A stretch of DNA of 64,000 nt, from the NCBI GenBank assembly GCA_012719395.1, contig JAAYAL010000008.1, positions 58,050 through 122,049 of the forward strand. Direction: 5' to 3'. Under the pieces are notes generated by a model. That model worked only from the letters and a program-made list of their open reading frames with translations, had not been told where the DNA came from and searched no databases. Positions 26,680-37,365 of this stretch are shown here, piece by piece (positions within the stretch are counted from its first letter, which is position 1; the number at the start of each line of letters is the position of its first letter). Position numbers and translations under genes: made by a program. The DNA comes from Gaiellales bacterium. GTDB lineage: Bacteria; Actinomycetota; Thermoleophilia; RBG-16-64-13.

Positions 26680-27639
26680 TTGGAGATCATGCAGCTCCGC
26701 TACTTCGTGGCCGTGGCCGAGACCATGAGCTTCACTGATGCCGCTCACCGCCTGCACGTCTCTCAGCCCGCCTTGAGCTACCAGATCAAGCAGTTGGAGA
26801 CGGAGCTGGGCGCGCGCCTGCTGGACCGCACGAGCCGGCGTGTATCCCTCAGCCTGGACGGTCGCGTTTTCCTGCCCCTGGCCCGAGCCGTTCTCAACAA
26901 AGCGGACGAAGCCCTGCGGGTCATGCGCGAGCGACTGGGGATGGTGACGGGGGAAGTAGCCTTTGGCAGCATCTCCAGTGTGGCCACCCATTTCGTCCCC
27001 GCCATCCTGGCCGGTTTCAGCCAGAACTACCCCGGCATCCGCGTTCACCTTCACGAGGGTGGCACGGCCGGGCTGGAGCGCGGCGTGACGGACGGCTCCA
27101 TCGACTTTGCCATCCTGGGCAGCCCCGCCAATCCGGGGGTCCTGGAGGTGACACACCTCCTGGATGAAGAGTTGTTGTTGGTGGTGCCCAAGCGACACCG
27201 CCTCTCGCAACGAGTGGCCGTCCGCCTGCGCGAGTTGGAGAAGGAAGACTTCATCATGCTGGGACCCCATTTCACACTGGCCAGTGAGGTCAAGACGCTC
27301 TGCAGGAGGGCAGGCTTCGAGCCCAGAGTGAGATATGAAGTGGGCTCCATGGAATCCCTGCTCAGCTTCACCAAGAACGGCCTGGGCGTAGCCGTGGTGC
27401 CGCGCCTGGCCCTGGTGGACGGACGACAGAGCGACGACCTGGCCATCGTCTCCTTCGAAGAGCCCCTTACCCGGGCTCTCAATCTGGTGCGCGGAAAGGA
27501 CCGCTACGCCACAGTGGCCACCCGCGCCTTGATGGTGCACGTGCGCGCCAACATGCTGGCGGCTGCGGCAGCCATGACCAAACCCATACTGGGCTGGTCG
27601 GATCAAGTGACGCACGAACTCAAGAAGAACGAGGGATAG
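26680..27639 (+). CDS. LysR-family transcriptional regulator
   Basis: 319 aa. The N-terminal winged helix (MQLRYFVAVAETMSFTDAAHRLHVSQPALSYQIKQLE) is complete, and the type-2 periplasmic-binding-like effector domain follows (VAFGSISSVATHFVPAILAGF, SMESLLSFTKNGLGVAVVPRLAL). The start is TTG at 26680 (AAGGA five nt upstream); ATG at 26689 is the alternative. The adjacent plus-strand gene of unknown function, 86 bp downstream, may be part of its regulon. The effector is unknown. Confidence 0.9.
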   Translation: MEIMQLRYFVAVAETMSFTDAAHRLHVSQPALSYQIKQLETELGARLLDRTSRRVSLSLDGRVFLPLARAVLNKADEALRVMRERLGMVTGEVAFGSISSVATHFVPAILAGFSQNYPGIRVHLHEGGTAGLERGVTDGSIDFAILGSPANPGVLEVTHLLDEELLLVVPKRHRLSQRVAVRLRELEKEDFIMLGPHFTLASEVKTLCRRAGFEPRVRYEVGSMESLLSFTKNGLGVAVVPRLALVDGRQSDDLAIVSFEEPLTRALNLVRGKDRYATVATRALMVHVRANMLAAAAAMTKPILGWSDQVTHELKKNEG

Positions 27640-27725
27640 CCAACAAGAGTGTAGAATCATCGCCGTGGACGCCGGGCCATCCTGACCCGCGTCCGCCCGC
27701 GCACCTCGACACTGGAGTCCGCCAC

Positions 27726-28307
27726 ATGCCTCTAGGACACCGCACGCTGAGCCACGGGATCGTGGCTTTCGGCTTCTTCAACATCGACTGCGACTGTCTG
27801 TTGCTCAACAACTATTTCTTCTTCGCCAGCGACTTCTGCGCGTGGGTCAAGAAGTGGGCGGAGCAGGGGCCGCCCGCACAAGGCTCAGAGACCATCTACG
27901 TAATCGACGATCACCATGACGTGGGCAACCTCCGCTGGGCCATGGAGGGCTTCGCCCATCCTGGGTTCCTCTCCGAGGTGTATGAGCGTTTCCCCTTCCC
28001 GCAAGAGCCCGAAGGCTTCAAGCAGCAACCGGAGGGGTGGCAGGTCCGCGCCGAAGTGGAGCCCTTGCTGCAGAAGTACGCGGCGGTGGAAGACATGAAG
28101 GTAGTCTTCGATCAGCAAAAGGGGCTGGTCTTCCTGGGCGACTACATCTTCGACCGCCCGGGGTTCCGCGAGCTCTTGGACTACGTGTGGCGAGGGGGCA
28201 TGCCCTTGTGGCGTGACGAAATCCGGCCGCCATACGTGCTCGACATGATAGAGGCGGTTCGACGCTCTCCGCACTGGCCCTTCCAAGGCATGTGCCGGGA
28301 GTACTAG
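27726..28307 (+). CDS. Protein of unknown function
   Basis: 193 aa. No family is recognised. The opening LSHGIVAFGFFNIDCDCLLLNNYFFFASDF is strikingly hydrophobic and aromatic with a CxC, while the rest is soluble and charged (VIDDHHDVGNLRWAMEGF, VVFDQQKGLVFLGDYIFDRPGF). The DDHH run and the acidic residues could bind metal. There is no export signal. GGAG eight nt before the ATG supports the start. It follows the LysR gene and ends at a strong terminator, so it may be that regulator's partner. Confidence 0.7.
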   Translation: MPLGHRTLSHGIVAFGFFNIDCDCLLLNNYFFFASDFCAWVKKWAEQGPPAQGSETIYVIDDHHDVGNLRWAMEGFAHPGFLSEVYERFPFPQEPEGFKQQPEGWQVRAEVEPLLQKYAAVEDMKVVFDQQKGLVFLGDYIFDRPGFRELLDYVWRGGMPLWRDEIRPPYVLDMIEAVRRSPHWPFQGMCREY

Positions 28308-28329
28308 CCGGCCCGGGCCAGGAGTTCCG

Positions 28330-28369
28330 GAGACGAATCGGGGCGCCCTCGGGCGCCCCGATTCGTCTC
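28330..28369. terminator. 19-bp perfect inverted repeat between convergent genes
   Basis: The arms 28330-28348 and 28351-28369 are exact complements separated by TC (core GGGGCGCCC). It separates the plus-strand unknown gene from ilvC on the minus strand and should terminate both. ACGCAAAA follows on the plus strand; no T-run. Confidence 0.75.
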
Positions 28370-28423
28370 ACGCAAAACGGCGGCCGGCGACCAACCGCGA
28401 CGGCAGTCGCGGCCCGGCCGCGC

Positions 28424-29431
28424 CTACTCCAGCTTCTGCCCCTGGCTGATCCAGCTCATCATGGAGCGGAGTTCCTTCCCCACCTGTTCGATGAGGTGCC
28501 CCGCATCCCGCCGGGTCAGCGCGTTGTGCACGGGGCGGCCGGCCTGGTTCTCCAGGATCCACTCGCGGGCGAACTCGCCGGACTGAATCTCGGAGAGGAT
28601 TTCCTGCATCTCGGCCCGTGACTCCGGGCCGATCACCCGGTTGCCCCGGGTCACGTCCCCGTACTCGGCCGTGTCGGAGATGGAATAGCGCATGCCGCTG
28701 ATGCCGTGCTCATAGATCAGATCCACAATGAGCTTCAGCTCATGCAGGCACTCAAAGTAGGCGATCTCCGGCTGGTAGCCGGCTTCCACCAGCGTCTCAA
28801 AACCGGCGCGCACCAGCTCGGAGCAGCCGCCGCACAGCACGGCCTGCTCTCCGAAGAGGTCGGTCTCGGTTTCCTCGGCGAAGGTGGTCTCCAGCACACC
28901 GGCGCGGGTGGCGCCGATGCCCTTGGCGTAGGCCAAGGCCTTGTCCTTGGCGCTGCCACTGGCGTCCTGATAGACCGCCACCAGCGAGGGCACGCCCTTA
29001 CCCTCCGTGTAGGTGCGGCGCACCAAGTGGCCGGGGCCCTTGGGCGCCACCATGGTGACGTCCACGAAAGGCGGCGGCACGATCTGGCCGTAGTGGATGT
29101 TGAAGCCGTGAGCGAACATCAGCATGTCGCCCTCTTGAAGAGCGTCACGCACGGCCGCCTCGTAGATCACCTTCTGAGACTGGTCCGGCACCACCAGCAT
29201 GATGACCTGGGCGCGTGCCGCCGCATCCGCCGCCGGCAGCACCTCGAACCCGGCGGCCACCGCACGGTCCCAGGCGGCGCAGCCCGGCGCCTCGGCCACG
29301 ATCACCGACAAGCCGCTCTCCCGCATGTTCTGCGCGTGCGCGTGGCCCTGGCTGCCGAAGCCGATAACGGCAATGGTCTTCCCGGCCAGCAGGCCCAGGT
29401 CGGCATCCGCGTCGTAGTACATCTTTGCCAT
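28424..29431 (-). CDS. ilvC: Ketol-acid reductoisomerase
   Basis: 335 aa, class I length. The Rossmann signature is [19 protein letters not shown]; the metal-binding helices include [16 protein letters not shown] and [16 protein letters not shown]. Residues after the Rossmann glycines (ESGLSVIV) match neither the standard NADPH nor NADH loop strongly, so cofactor choice is open. Second step of valine, leucine and isoleucine synthesis. Last gene of ilvD-ilvB-ilvN-ilvC, 118 bp after ilvN. Confidence 0.96.
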   Translation of the reverse strand: MAKMYYDADADLGLLAGKTIAVIGFGSQGHAHAQNMRESGLSVIVAEAPGCAAWDRAVAAGFEVLPAADAAARAQVIMLVVPDQSQKVIYEAAVRDALQEGDMLMFAHGFNIHYGQIVPPPFVDVTMVAPKGPGHLVRRTYTEGKGVPSLVAVYQDASGSAKDKALAYAKGIGATRAGVLETTFAEETETDLFGEQAVLCGGCSELVRAGFETLVEAGYQPEIAYFECLHELKLIVDLIYEHGISGMRYSISDTAEYGDVTRGNRVIGPESRAEMQEILSEIQSGEFAREWILENQAGRPVHNALTRRDAGHLIEQVGKELRSMMSWISQGQKLE

Positions 29432-29549
29432 GTCTTCCTCCCGGGGCGTTTCCGCCCAGTCGACCTCCCGCCGCCGCGTCTCAGCGGTGGCTGAGCTTCT
29501 TAGGATACCTCGGGCCGGCGGCCGCCGCTATGCACGCCGCCTACACGGC

Positions 29550-30034
29550 TCACGTGGGCCTCGGTCCTCGCCGGATCGCGACCTTGCCCGTGCGCACCAG
29601 CTCAATCACCACGTGCATGGAGCCGAGCAGTTCCAGCAGCGCATTCACCTTGGTGCGGGGACCGGTGGCCTCGATCACCGCCGTCTCCGGCGAGATGTCC
29701 ACGATCTTCGCCTCGAAGACCTCGGCGATCTGCATGATCTCCACCCGGTTGTCGGCGTTGGCCTTCACCTTGACCAGCAGCAGCTCGCGCTCCAGCCGCT
29801 CCTCCACGTCCAGATCCGTGATCTTGAGGACGTTGATGAGCTTGTGCAGCTGCTTGGTGACCTGCTCGATGGGTTGATCCTGGCCGTCCACCGTAATGGT
29901 GATGCGCGAGAAAAGAGGGTTGTGAGTCTCCCCCACCGCCAGGCTGTCGATGTTGAAGCTGCGCCGGGCGAACAGCCCCGTGATGCGGGTCAGGACGCCG
30001 GGCTTGTTCTCCACGAGGACTGAGAGTGAGTGCT

Positions 30035-30038
<4 letters not shown>
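29550..30038 (-). CDS. ilvN: Acetolactate synthase small subunit
   Basis: 162 aa. HSLSVLVENKPGVLTRITGLFARRSFNIDSLAVG is the ACT domain that binds valine for feedback inhibition. The C-terminal IlvN domain (LVKVKANADNRVEIMQIAEVF, TGPRTKVNALLELL) activates the catalytic chain. Its ATG overlaps the ilvB stop by 4 bp (ATGA). Confidence 0.95.
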
Positions 30039-31729
<1,691 letters not shown>

Positions 31730-31811
31730 TCACGTGCTCCGATCAACGGTGGGTATTCGCCTCGAAAGCCCGCCTGTCGGCGGGCGTGCGGTGGAAGGGA
31801 GGCGGAAGCGC

Positions 31812-33506
31812 CTATGCGCCGACGGCCGCTGCCGACGGATCGCGCAGCACGGCGCCGGTCTCCGCTCCCTGCACCAGCGCTACGTAGCGGCCCAGCACGC
31901 CCGTCAGCTCCCGCCGCGGTGCCTGCCAGGCATCTCTCCTTCGTGCCAGTTCGTCCTCCGGGACTTCCAGCTCCACCCGCCGTGCGGGGATGTCGATGCT
32001 GATGATGTCGCCGTCCGCCACCAAGGCGATGGGGCCTCCGTCAACCGCTTCCGGCGCCACGTGCCCGATGCTGGCTCCGCGCGAGGCACCACTGAAACGG
32101 CCGTCCGTGACCAGGGCCACGCTGTGATCCATGCCTGCGCCGGCCAGTGCCGCGGTGGGCGAGAGCATCTCCGGCATGCCCGGTCCGCCTTTGGGCCCCA
32201 CGTAGCGGATGACCAGCACGCATCCCGCCCGGATGTCGCCCTTTTCTATAGCCTGCATGGCCGCGCGTTCCGAGTCGAAAACGCGGGCGGGACCGCGATG
32301 CCGCAGCATCTCCGGCAGCACCGCAGATTCCTTCACCACCGCTCCCCGGGGCGCAAGGTTGCCGAACAGGATGGCCAGCCCGCCGGTGGAGCCGTGCGGG
32401 GCCGCCAGAGGCCGAATCACCTGGTCCTCGCGCACGGGTGCGTTTGCCCATGCCTCACCCAAGGTGACACCGGAAACGGTGGGAACGGAGCCGTCCACCA
32501 GCCCCGCCTCCGACAGCCGGTTCAACACGGCCATCACGCCGCCCGCCCGGAACAGATCCTCCATGTGCGCCGTCCCAGCCGGCGCCAGCTTCACCAGATG
32601 CGGTGTGCGGGCCGAGATCTCGTTGAACAGGGTGAGCGGCAGTTCCACCTGCGCCTCGTGGGCGATGGCCTTGAGGTGCAGCACGGTGTTGGTGGAGCAG
32701 CCCAGCGCGGCATCAAGCGCCAGGGCATTGCGCAACGCCTCCGGCGAGAGGAAACGCCGGATACCCCAGCCTTCCTGCGCCACGCGAACGGCCGCCGCGC
32801 CCGTTTCCCGCGCCAGCGCCAGGCGGGCGGAGAAGGGGGCGGGGATGGCGGCATCGCCCGGAAGAGAGAGGCCCAGCACCTCGGTGAGGCAGCTCATGGA
32901 GTTCGCGGTGAAAAGACCGGCGCAGGAGCCGCAGGTAGGGCAGGCACAGCCTTCCATCTCCTCCAGCTCCTCTGCGCTCAGGTTGCCCTGGAAGTAGGCG
33001 CCCACCGCCTCGAACATGTTGACCAAGGACACTTTGCGCCCCCGGTAGTCGCCCGCCAGCATGGGGCCGCCGGAAACCACCACCACCGGGATGTCCATGC
33101 GGGCAGCCGCCATGACCATGCCGGGCACGATCTTGTCGCAATTGGGGATGAGCACCAGCCCGTCCAAGGCGTGACCACGTACCATGATCTCCAGCGAGTC
33201 GGCGATGTTCTCCCGTGAGACCAACGAGAAGCTCATGCCCTCGTGGTTCATGGCGATGCCGTCACACACGCCTATGGTGTTGAACTCCAAGGGCACGCCG
33301 CCCCCTTGCCAGACACCGAACTTCACCTGCTCAACGATAGAGCGCAGGTGCATGTGCCCCGGGATCAGCTCATTGTACGAGTTGGCCACGCCGATCAAGG
33401 GCCGGTTCGCATCCGCCGGCGACAACCCAAGGGCGCGAAGCAGCGAACGATGAGGGGCCCGCGCGGCTCCCTGCCAGACTCTGTCACTCACTTTGGCGCT
33501 GGTCAC
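31812..33506 (-). CDS. ilvD: Dihydroxy-acid dehydratase
   Basis: 564 aa from the GTG at 33506, set by GGAG seven nt upstream and by the family N-terminus (RAPHRSLLRALGLSPADANRPLIGVANSYNELIPGH). Cluster Cys segments are PNCDKIVPGM and CPTCGSCAGLFTANSMSCLTE. It dehydrates dihydroxyisovalerate and dihydroxymethylvalerate using an oxygen-sensitive Fe-S cluster. First gene of the ilv operon, with a promoter directly upstream. The open frame extends to 33641 without similarity. Confidence 0.95.
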   Translation of the reverse strand: MTSAKVSDRVWQGAARAPHRSLLRALGLSPADANRPLIGVANSYNELIPGHMHLRSIVEQVKFGVWQGGGVPLEFNTIGVCDGIAMNHEGMSFSLVSRENIADSLEIMVRGHALDGLVLIPNCDKIVPGMVMAAARMDIPVVVVSGGPMLAGDYRGRKVSLVNMFEAVGAYFQGNLSAEELEEMEGCACPTCGSCAGLFTANSMSCLTEVLGLSLPGDAAIPAPFSARLALARETGAAAVRVAQEGWGIRRFLSPEALRNALALDAALGCSTNTVLHLKAIAHEAQVELPLTLFNEISARTPHLVKLAPAGTAHMEDLFRAGGVMAVLNRLSEAGLVDGSVPTVSGVTLGEAWANAPVREDQVIRPLAAPHGSTGGLAILFGNLAPRGAVVKESAVLPEMLRHRGPARVFDSERAAMQAIEKGDIRAGCVLVIRYVGPKGGPGMPEMLSPTAALAGAGMDHSVALVTDGRFSGASRGASIGHVAPEAVDGGPIALVADGDIISIDIPARRVELEVPEDELARRRDAWQAPRRELTGVLGRYVALVQGAETGAVLRDPSAAAVGA

Positions 33507-33519
33507 GTGATATCTCCAC

Positions 33520-33531
33520 TTCTCGCGAGAA
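33520..33531. promoter_or_regulatory. 12-bp palindrome in the ilvD leader
   Basis: TTCTCGCGAGAA is a perfect palindrome lying just past the predicted transcription start (about 33534), 13 bp before the ilvD GTG. Placed as an operator; the binding protein is unknown. Confidence 0.45.
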
Positions 33532-33540
33532 TAGCCATGA

Positions 33541-33570
33541 AATATAGCGCCTGCGTGGTCCACTAGACAA
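33541..33570 (-). promoter_or_regulatory. ilvD operon promoter
   Basis: Minus strand: -35 TTGTCT (33565-33570), an 18-bp spacer, -10 TATATT (33541-33546). The best sigma70-type match in this part of the window. Confidence 0.65.
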
Positions 33571-33640
33571 CCTCTCCAGTTGCATCTACCCTTCGGCGAA
33601 CCAGTGAACCGGCACACCCACGCACGAGGAGGCACCAGCA

Positions 33641-34213
33641 ATGAGGGCCATAGCCATATGTGGAAGCCCGCGACGGGGAGGCAACACGGAGCAACTGCTG
33701 CAACACTGCCTGGATCGCCTGGCGGCCGGCGGCGTCTCCGGCTCGCTGGTGCGCCTGGCGGAGAAGCGGGTGGAGCACTGCACCGGCTGCGCCGTGTGCA
33801 AGGAGACCGCCGACGGCAGCTGCGCCGTGGACGGCGACGATTTCGCGGACATCTTCCACGAGTTGACTACCGCCGACATCGTGCTGGTGGGCTCTCCCGT
33901 CTACTTCGGCTCCGCCACGCCCCAGCTCATGGCCCTGCTCGACCGCGCCGGCTACGTGTCCCGCGCCGGCGGGGGTCTGCTTTCGCGGAAACTGGGTGGG
34001 CCCGTGGTGGTGGCCCGGCGCGCCGGTCAGAACTTCACCTACGCCCAGCTTCTGTACTGGTTCATGATCAGCGACATGGTCGTGCCCGGCTCCAGCTATT
34101 GGAACATGGCCTTCGGGGCCGACCCGGGAGACGTACAACGGGATACGGAGGCGCTGACCACCCTCGATCGCTTCTGCGACAACCTCCTGTGGCTGGCCAA
34201 CCGGCTGAAGTGA
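33641..34213 (+). CDS. Flavodoxin-fold iron-sulfur flavoprotein-like reductase
   Basis: 190 aa. AICGSPRRGGNTEQLL is the FMN-phosphate loop of the NADPH-dependent FMN reductase/Isf family. HCTGCAVCKETADGSC is the Cys motif that holds an Fe-S cluster in Isf proteins. VLVGSPVYFGSATPQLMALLDRAG closes the flavin site. It probably moves electrons from a ferredoxin or NAD(P)H to an unknown acceptor. GAGGAGG nine nt upstream sets the start. Divergent from ilvD. Confidence 0.85.
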   Translation: MRAIAICGSPRRGGNTEQLLQHCLDRLAAGGVSGSLVRLAEKRVEHCTGCAVCKETADGSCAVDGDDFADIFHELTTADIVLVGSPVYFGSATPQLMALLDRAGYVSRAGGGLLSRKLGGPVVVARRAGQNFTYAQLLYWFMISDMVVPGSSYWNMAFGADPGDVQRDTEALTTLDRFCDNLLWLANRLK

Positions 34214-34269
34214 AAGCAAGGCCATGACGCGAGGCGCGGGGCCGCGGCTCCTGCCTCCGCACCGCGCTT

Positions 34270-35292
34270 CTACTGTCGCGATGCCCGGATCTTCTGCACC
34301 CTCTCCGCGATGGCCCGCGCCATATCGCTGGTCCCGGACCGCCCGCCCAGATCGTAGGTCACGCGATCCTTGCTGCCGATGACCTGCGTCACCGCCGCGA
34401 AAAGCGCATCCGCCGCCTGCTCCTCCCCCAGATGGCGCAACATGAGCACACCGGACAGGATCAGTGCCGTGGGGTTCACCTTGTTCTGGCCGGCGTATTT
34501 GGGCGCCGAACCGTGCACGGGCTCGAATACAGCCGCCTCCACCCCGATGTTGGCTCCCGGAGCCACACCCAGGCCGCCCACCAAGCCGGCGCAGAGATCG
34601 CTGATGATGTCCCCGTACAGGTTGGGGCATACCAGCACGTCGTACAACTCCGGCTTCTGCACCAGTTGCATGCACATGTTGTCCACGATGCGGTCCTCGA
34701 ACACAATGTCCGGGTACTCCGCCGCCACACCCCGCGCCGCCTCTAGGAACAGGCCATCCGTGAACTTCATGATGTTGGCTTTGTGCACCGCCGTGACCTT
34801 ATGCCGCCGGTGACGCCGCGCGTACTCGAACGCGAAGCGGCAGATACGCTCCGAGGCAGAGCGGGTAATGATCTTGATGGACTCAGCCGCATCCCTGCCC
34901 ACCATGTGCTCCACGCCTGCATACAGGTCCTCGGTGTTCTCGCGCACCACCACCAGGTCCACTCCCTCGTAGCGGGAAGCCACGCCCGGGATGGTCACCG
35001 CCGGCCTCAAGTTGGCGTAGAGGTCCAGCTCCTTGCGGAGGGCTACGTTGACGCTGCGAAAGCCCGAGCCGATGGGTGTGGTGATGGGGCCCTTGAGGGC
35101 AAGCTTGGTGCGGCGTACGGAATCCAGTACCTGAGCCGGAAGGGGAGTCCCATACTTGTCCATGACGTCCGCGCCGGCCTCAACGTCCGTCCAGGCGATG
35201 TCCACACCCGTGGCGGCCAGCGCCACCTTGGCCGCGGCCATCAGCTCCGGACCGGTGCCGTCGCCCGGGATACAGGTCACTTCATACGCCAT
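34270..35292 (-). CDS. NAD-type isocitrate dehydrogenase
   Basis: 340 aa. [23 protein letters not shown] carries the Ser and Asn (SxN) typical of isocitrate rather than isopropylmalate specificity. [27 protein letters not shown] and [22 protein letters not shown] are the remaining active-site segments; [15 protein letters not shown] is the nucleotide loop. It oxidises isocitrate to 2-oxoglutarate. It ends a run of closely packed genes starting with two homocitrate-synthase-like enzymes. Homoisocitrate or isopropylmalate dehydrogenase are alternatives; no other leuB candidate is in the window. Confidence 0.82.
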   Translation of the reverse strand: MAYEVTCIPGDGTGPELMAAAKVALAATGVDIAWTDVEAGADVMDKYGTPLPAQVLDSVRRTKLALKGPITTPIGSGFRSVNVALRKELDLYANLRPAVTIPGVASRYEGVDLVVVRENTEDLYAGVEHMVGRDAAESIKIITRSASERICRFAFEYARRHRRHKVTAVHKANIMKFTDGLFLEAARGVAAEYPDIVFEDRIVDNMCMQLVQKPELYDVLVCPNLYGDIISDLCAGLVGGLGVAPGANIGVEAAVFEPVHGSAPKYAGQNKVNPTALILSGVLMLRHLGEEQAADALFAAVTQVIGSKDRVTYDLGGRSGTSDMARAIAERVQKIRASRQ

Positions 35293-35336
35293 GCCCTACC
35301 CACCTCCTTGCGCAAGCCCGGCTGCGGCCACGTTGC

Positions 35337-35540
35337 TCACGCGAATCCTATGTCTCTCCTGCCCGTGAAGGTCAGGTAGGCGATCTGCCCCTTGGACAAG
35401 TAGTGAAGGGAACCGTCCTGGTCCTCCACCACCAGCCATGCGCCGTCCTCTTCCAGCTTCCCCAGTATCACTTCGGGCTCCTGCCCTACGCGGATGCTCA
35501 CCTCAGTCCCGCCGGAGAAGTGCACCACCAGAGACCTCAC
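35337..35540 (-). CDS. Small beta-rich protein of unknown function
   Basis: 67 aa from the GTG at 35540 (AAGGAGG five nt upstream). That GTG overlaps the stop of the PimA-like gene as GTGA, which fixes the start. VRSLVVHFSGGTEVSIRV, then VVEDQDGSLHYLSKGQIAYLTFTG, suggests a small barrel of beta strands. No family is recognised. Translational coupling implies a role with the glycosyltransferase or simply polarity. Confidence 0.7.
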   Translation of the reverse strand: MRSLVVHFSGGTEVSIRVGQEPEVILGKLEEDGAWLVVEDQDGSLHYLSKGQIAYLTFTGRRDIGFA

Positions 35541-36727
35541 CAAGACCTCCTTGTCACACGCATGCCCCGCCCGCCACCTGGCTGAGGCTTGTTCCACGCC
35601 CGGCTGCCGGGGTGCGAAATTGCATCCTCGTACGCCGCGACGACCCTATCCGCCACTCTGCTCCAAGAGAGCTCGTCCACCGCCTCCAGACCGGCCGCCC
35701 TGAGCCGGCGGCGACGGGCCTCGTCCCGCAACAGGCCCCCCAGCGCCGCCGTCAAGCTCTCAGCGTCCCGCGGCGGCGTCAACACGCCCAAGGTGCCATC
35801 CTTCAGCACGGAGCGGTAGCCGGGCAGGTCGGACGCCACCACCGGCACCCCCGCCGCCATGCTCTCGGCCAGCACAATCCCGAAACTCTCACCCTCCAGC
35901 GAAGGTACACACATGACCTCCGCCGCCGCCATCTCCTGGACTTTGACCTCCTGCGACACCCTTCCCAGAGGCGCAATACCCGGTATGGGCCATTCCATGC
36001 CGCTGTCCGGACGGCTGACCAGTTCCTGCACCTGCGCCCAACTGGGGCCCACCATGACCAAGGTGGCGTCAGGCATGCTCCTCCTCAGCGCGACAAAGGC
36101 TTGCAGGAGGTAGAAGAGACCCTTGCGTGGCTCCGCACGTCCAATGAAGATGATGCGCCCCGAGACCTTGTCCCCCAAGCGCGCCGGAGCGTACTTCTCC
36201 ACGGGGACCCCATTGGGGATGATCCGGTAGTCGCCGGGAAAACGGGCGTGGACGTATTCCTTGGCCGCTTCCGACACAGCGATCCGCACCGCCAGCGACT
36301 CGATGATCTTCTTGGCGATGGGGAACAGGTAACGGTAGTAGAGGGAGTGCTCCAACGCGGCATGGAAAGTCCCCACCACCGGCGCATTGCGGCGTAGCAC
36401 CGCCGCCCCCGCGGCGGCAGGTGTGCACGGCTCGTGGGCGTGCATGACGTCGAACGGATGCTCTCCCAGGATGCGCTCCATACGTGGCAGGATCCAGAGA
36501 CAGGTGTTGACGTACGCACGCGACCCATTCGAGGGCACCGGAACCGCCGAGCCCAGCGATACGAAGCGCTCCGGCAGTCTCTGCCGCGCGTGACCCGGGC
36601 CTCCCACCGGAGCCAGGATCCAGGGTTCGTGCCCACGACACTCAAGCTGGTGCGCCAGATTGGTGATGTGGTCGTTGACGCCGCCGGGGACACTCCAGGA
36701 GTAAGGGGAAACGAGCCCTACCCGCAT
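35537..36727 (-). CDS. PimA-like glycosyltransferase (GT4)
   Basis: 396 aa from the ATG at 36727. MRVGLVSPYSWSVPGGVNDHI is the opening of phosphatidylinositol alpha-mannosyltransferase (PimA) type GT4 enzymes. MHAHEPCTPAA, IPNGVPVEKY, FIGRAEPRKGLFYLLQAF and PSLEGESFGIVLAESMAAGVPVVAS (the EX7E Glu pair) follow. It would transfer mannose or another hexose to a membrane lipid at the cytoplasmic face. It overlaps the PlsY-like gene by 10 bp and the downstream small gene by 4 bp. The sugar and lipid acceptor are inferred only from resemblance. Confidence 0.82.
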   Translation of the reverse strand: MRVGLVSPYSWSVPGGVNDHITNLAHQLECRGHEPWILAPVGGPGHARQRLPERFVSLGSAVPVPSNGSRAYVNTCLWILPRMERILGEHPFDVMHAHEPCTPAAAGAAVLRRNAPVVGTFHAALEHSLYYRYLFPIAKKIIESLAVRIAVSEAAKEYVHARFPGDYRIIPNGVPVEKYAPARLGDKVSGRIIFIGRAEPRKGLFYLLQAFVALRRSMPDATLVMVGPSWAQVQELVSRPDSGMEWPIPGIAPLGRVSQEVKVQEMAAAEVMCVPSLEGESFGIVLAESMAAGVPVVASDLPGYRSVLKDGTLGVLTPPRDAESLTAALGGLLRDEARRRRLRAAGLEAVDELSWSRVADRVVAAYEDAISHPGSRAWNKPQPGGGRGMRVTRRSW

Positions 36728-37365
36728 AGCCCTTCCTCCTTTCTCAATCCGGCGGCTTCTCTGTCCCAGAGAAGCCGCTCTCGTAGCACGCGAGGAGACA
36801 AGGCCTGCCGGCCCCGATGTGAGCCGCGCAGCCTGCCCCACACCAGAAGACTCGTGCAGACCAGCGTCCAGGCGATAGTGCGCGGAGACCTCCCGAGAAG
36901 CCATTGTATCGAGGGCAACCCCACCAGGGCAGCCGCGACCGCCGGCGCATGGTAGCCTTTGGCCGTTCCCCAGATCAACCCCGCTTCCACCAGCATCATG
37001 GCAGGTGGGTCCCAGCCGTGACAGGCCCCCAGCGCTGCCGCCGCGCCCTTGCCGCCCACCACCGCTATGTGCGCCAACACCGGCGCCACGTAGACCGCAC
37101 CGGCCACATTCGCGTCGGCGCGAAACCGCCGGGCCAGGTATACGGGGAACCAGCCCTTGAAAACGTCCATACCGGCCACCAGCAGAGCTGCCGGCAGACC
37201 GTAGGCCTTTCTCACGTTGGATGCGCCAGGGTTTCCGTCTCCCAGGCTGGTGATGGTTGGGCCGCCGAAGAGGCGGGAGGCCAGCCGGGCACTGGGCAGA
37301 CAGCCTGCACCGAAAGCGCCGGCCACCACCAGCGCCCGCCGGCCGAGGAGCACCGCCCTACTCAT
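36718..37365 (-). CDS. PlsY-like glycerol-3-phosphate acyltransferase homologue
   Basis: 215 aa with five to six hydrophobic helices. GDGNPGASNVRKAYG matches the first PlsY loop (GSGNxGATN) and VGGKGAAAALG the second (GGKGxAT.LG). PlsY acylates glycerol-3-phosphate from acyl-phosphate. The sequence is divergent, and its position among glycosyltransferases suggests acylation of a special lipid precursor instead. It overlaps both neighbours (8 bp with the UPF0104 gene, 10 bp with the PimA-like gene). Confidence 0.72.
   Translation of the reverse strand: MSRAVLLGRRALVVAGAFGAGCLPSARLASRLFGGPTITSLGDGNPGASNVRKAYGLPAALLVAGMDVFKGWFPVYLARRFRADANVAGAVYVAPVLAHIAVVGGKGAAAALGACHGWDPPAMMLVEAGLIWGTAKGYHAPAVAAALVGLPSIQWLLGRSPRTIAWTLVCTSLLVWGRLRGSHRGRQALSPRVLRERLLWDREAAGLRKEEGLCG

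Noticed and set aside
36752..36778. 12-bp hairpin GCGGCTTCTCTG/CAGAGAAGCCGC as a terminator
   Set aside because: It lies inside the coding end of the PlsY-like gene, upstream of an overlapping start; termination there would disrupt the operon. An attenuating effect cannot be excluded.
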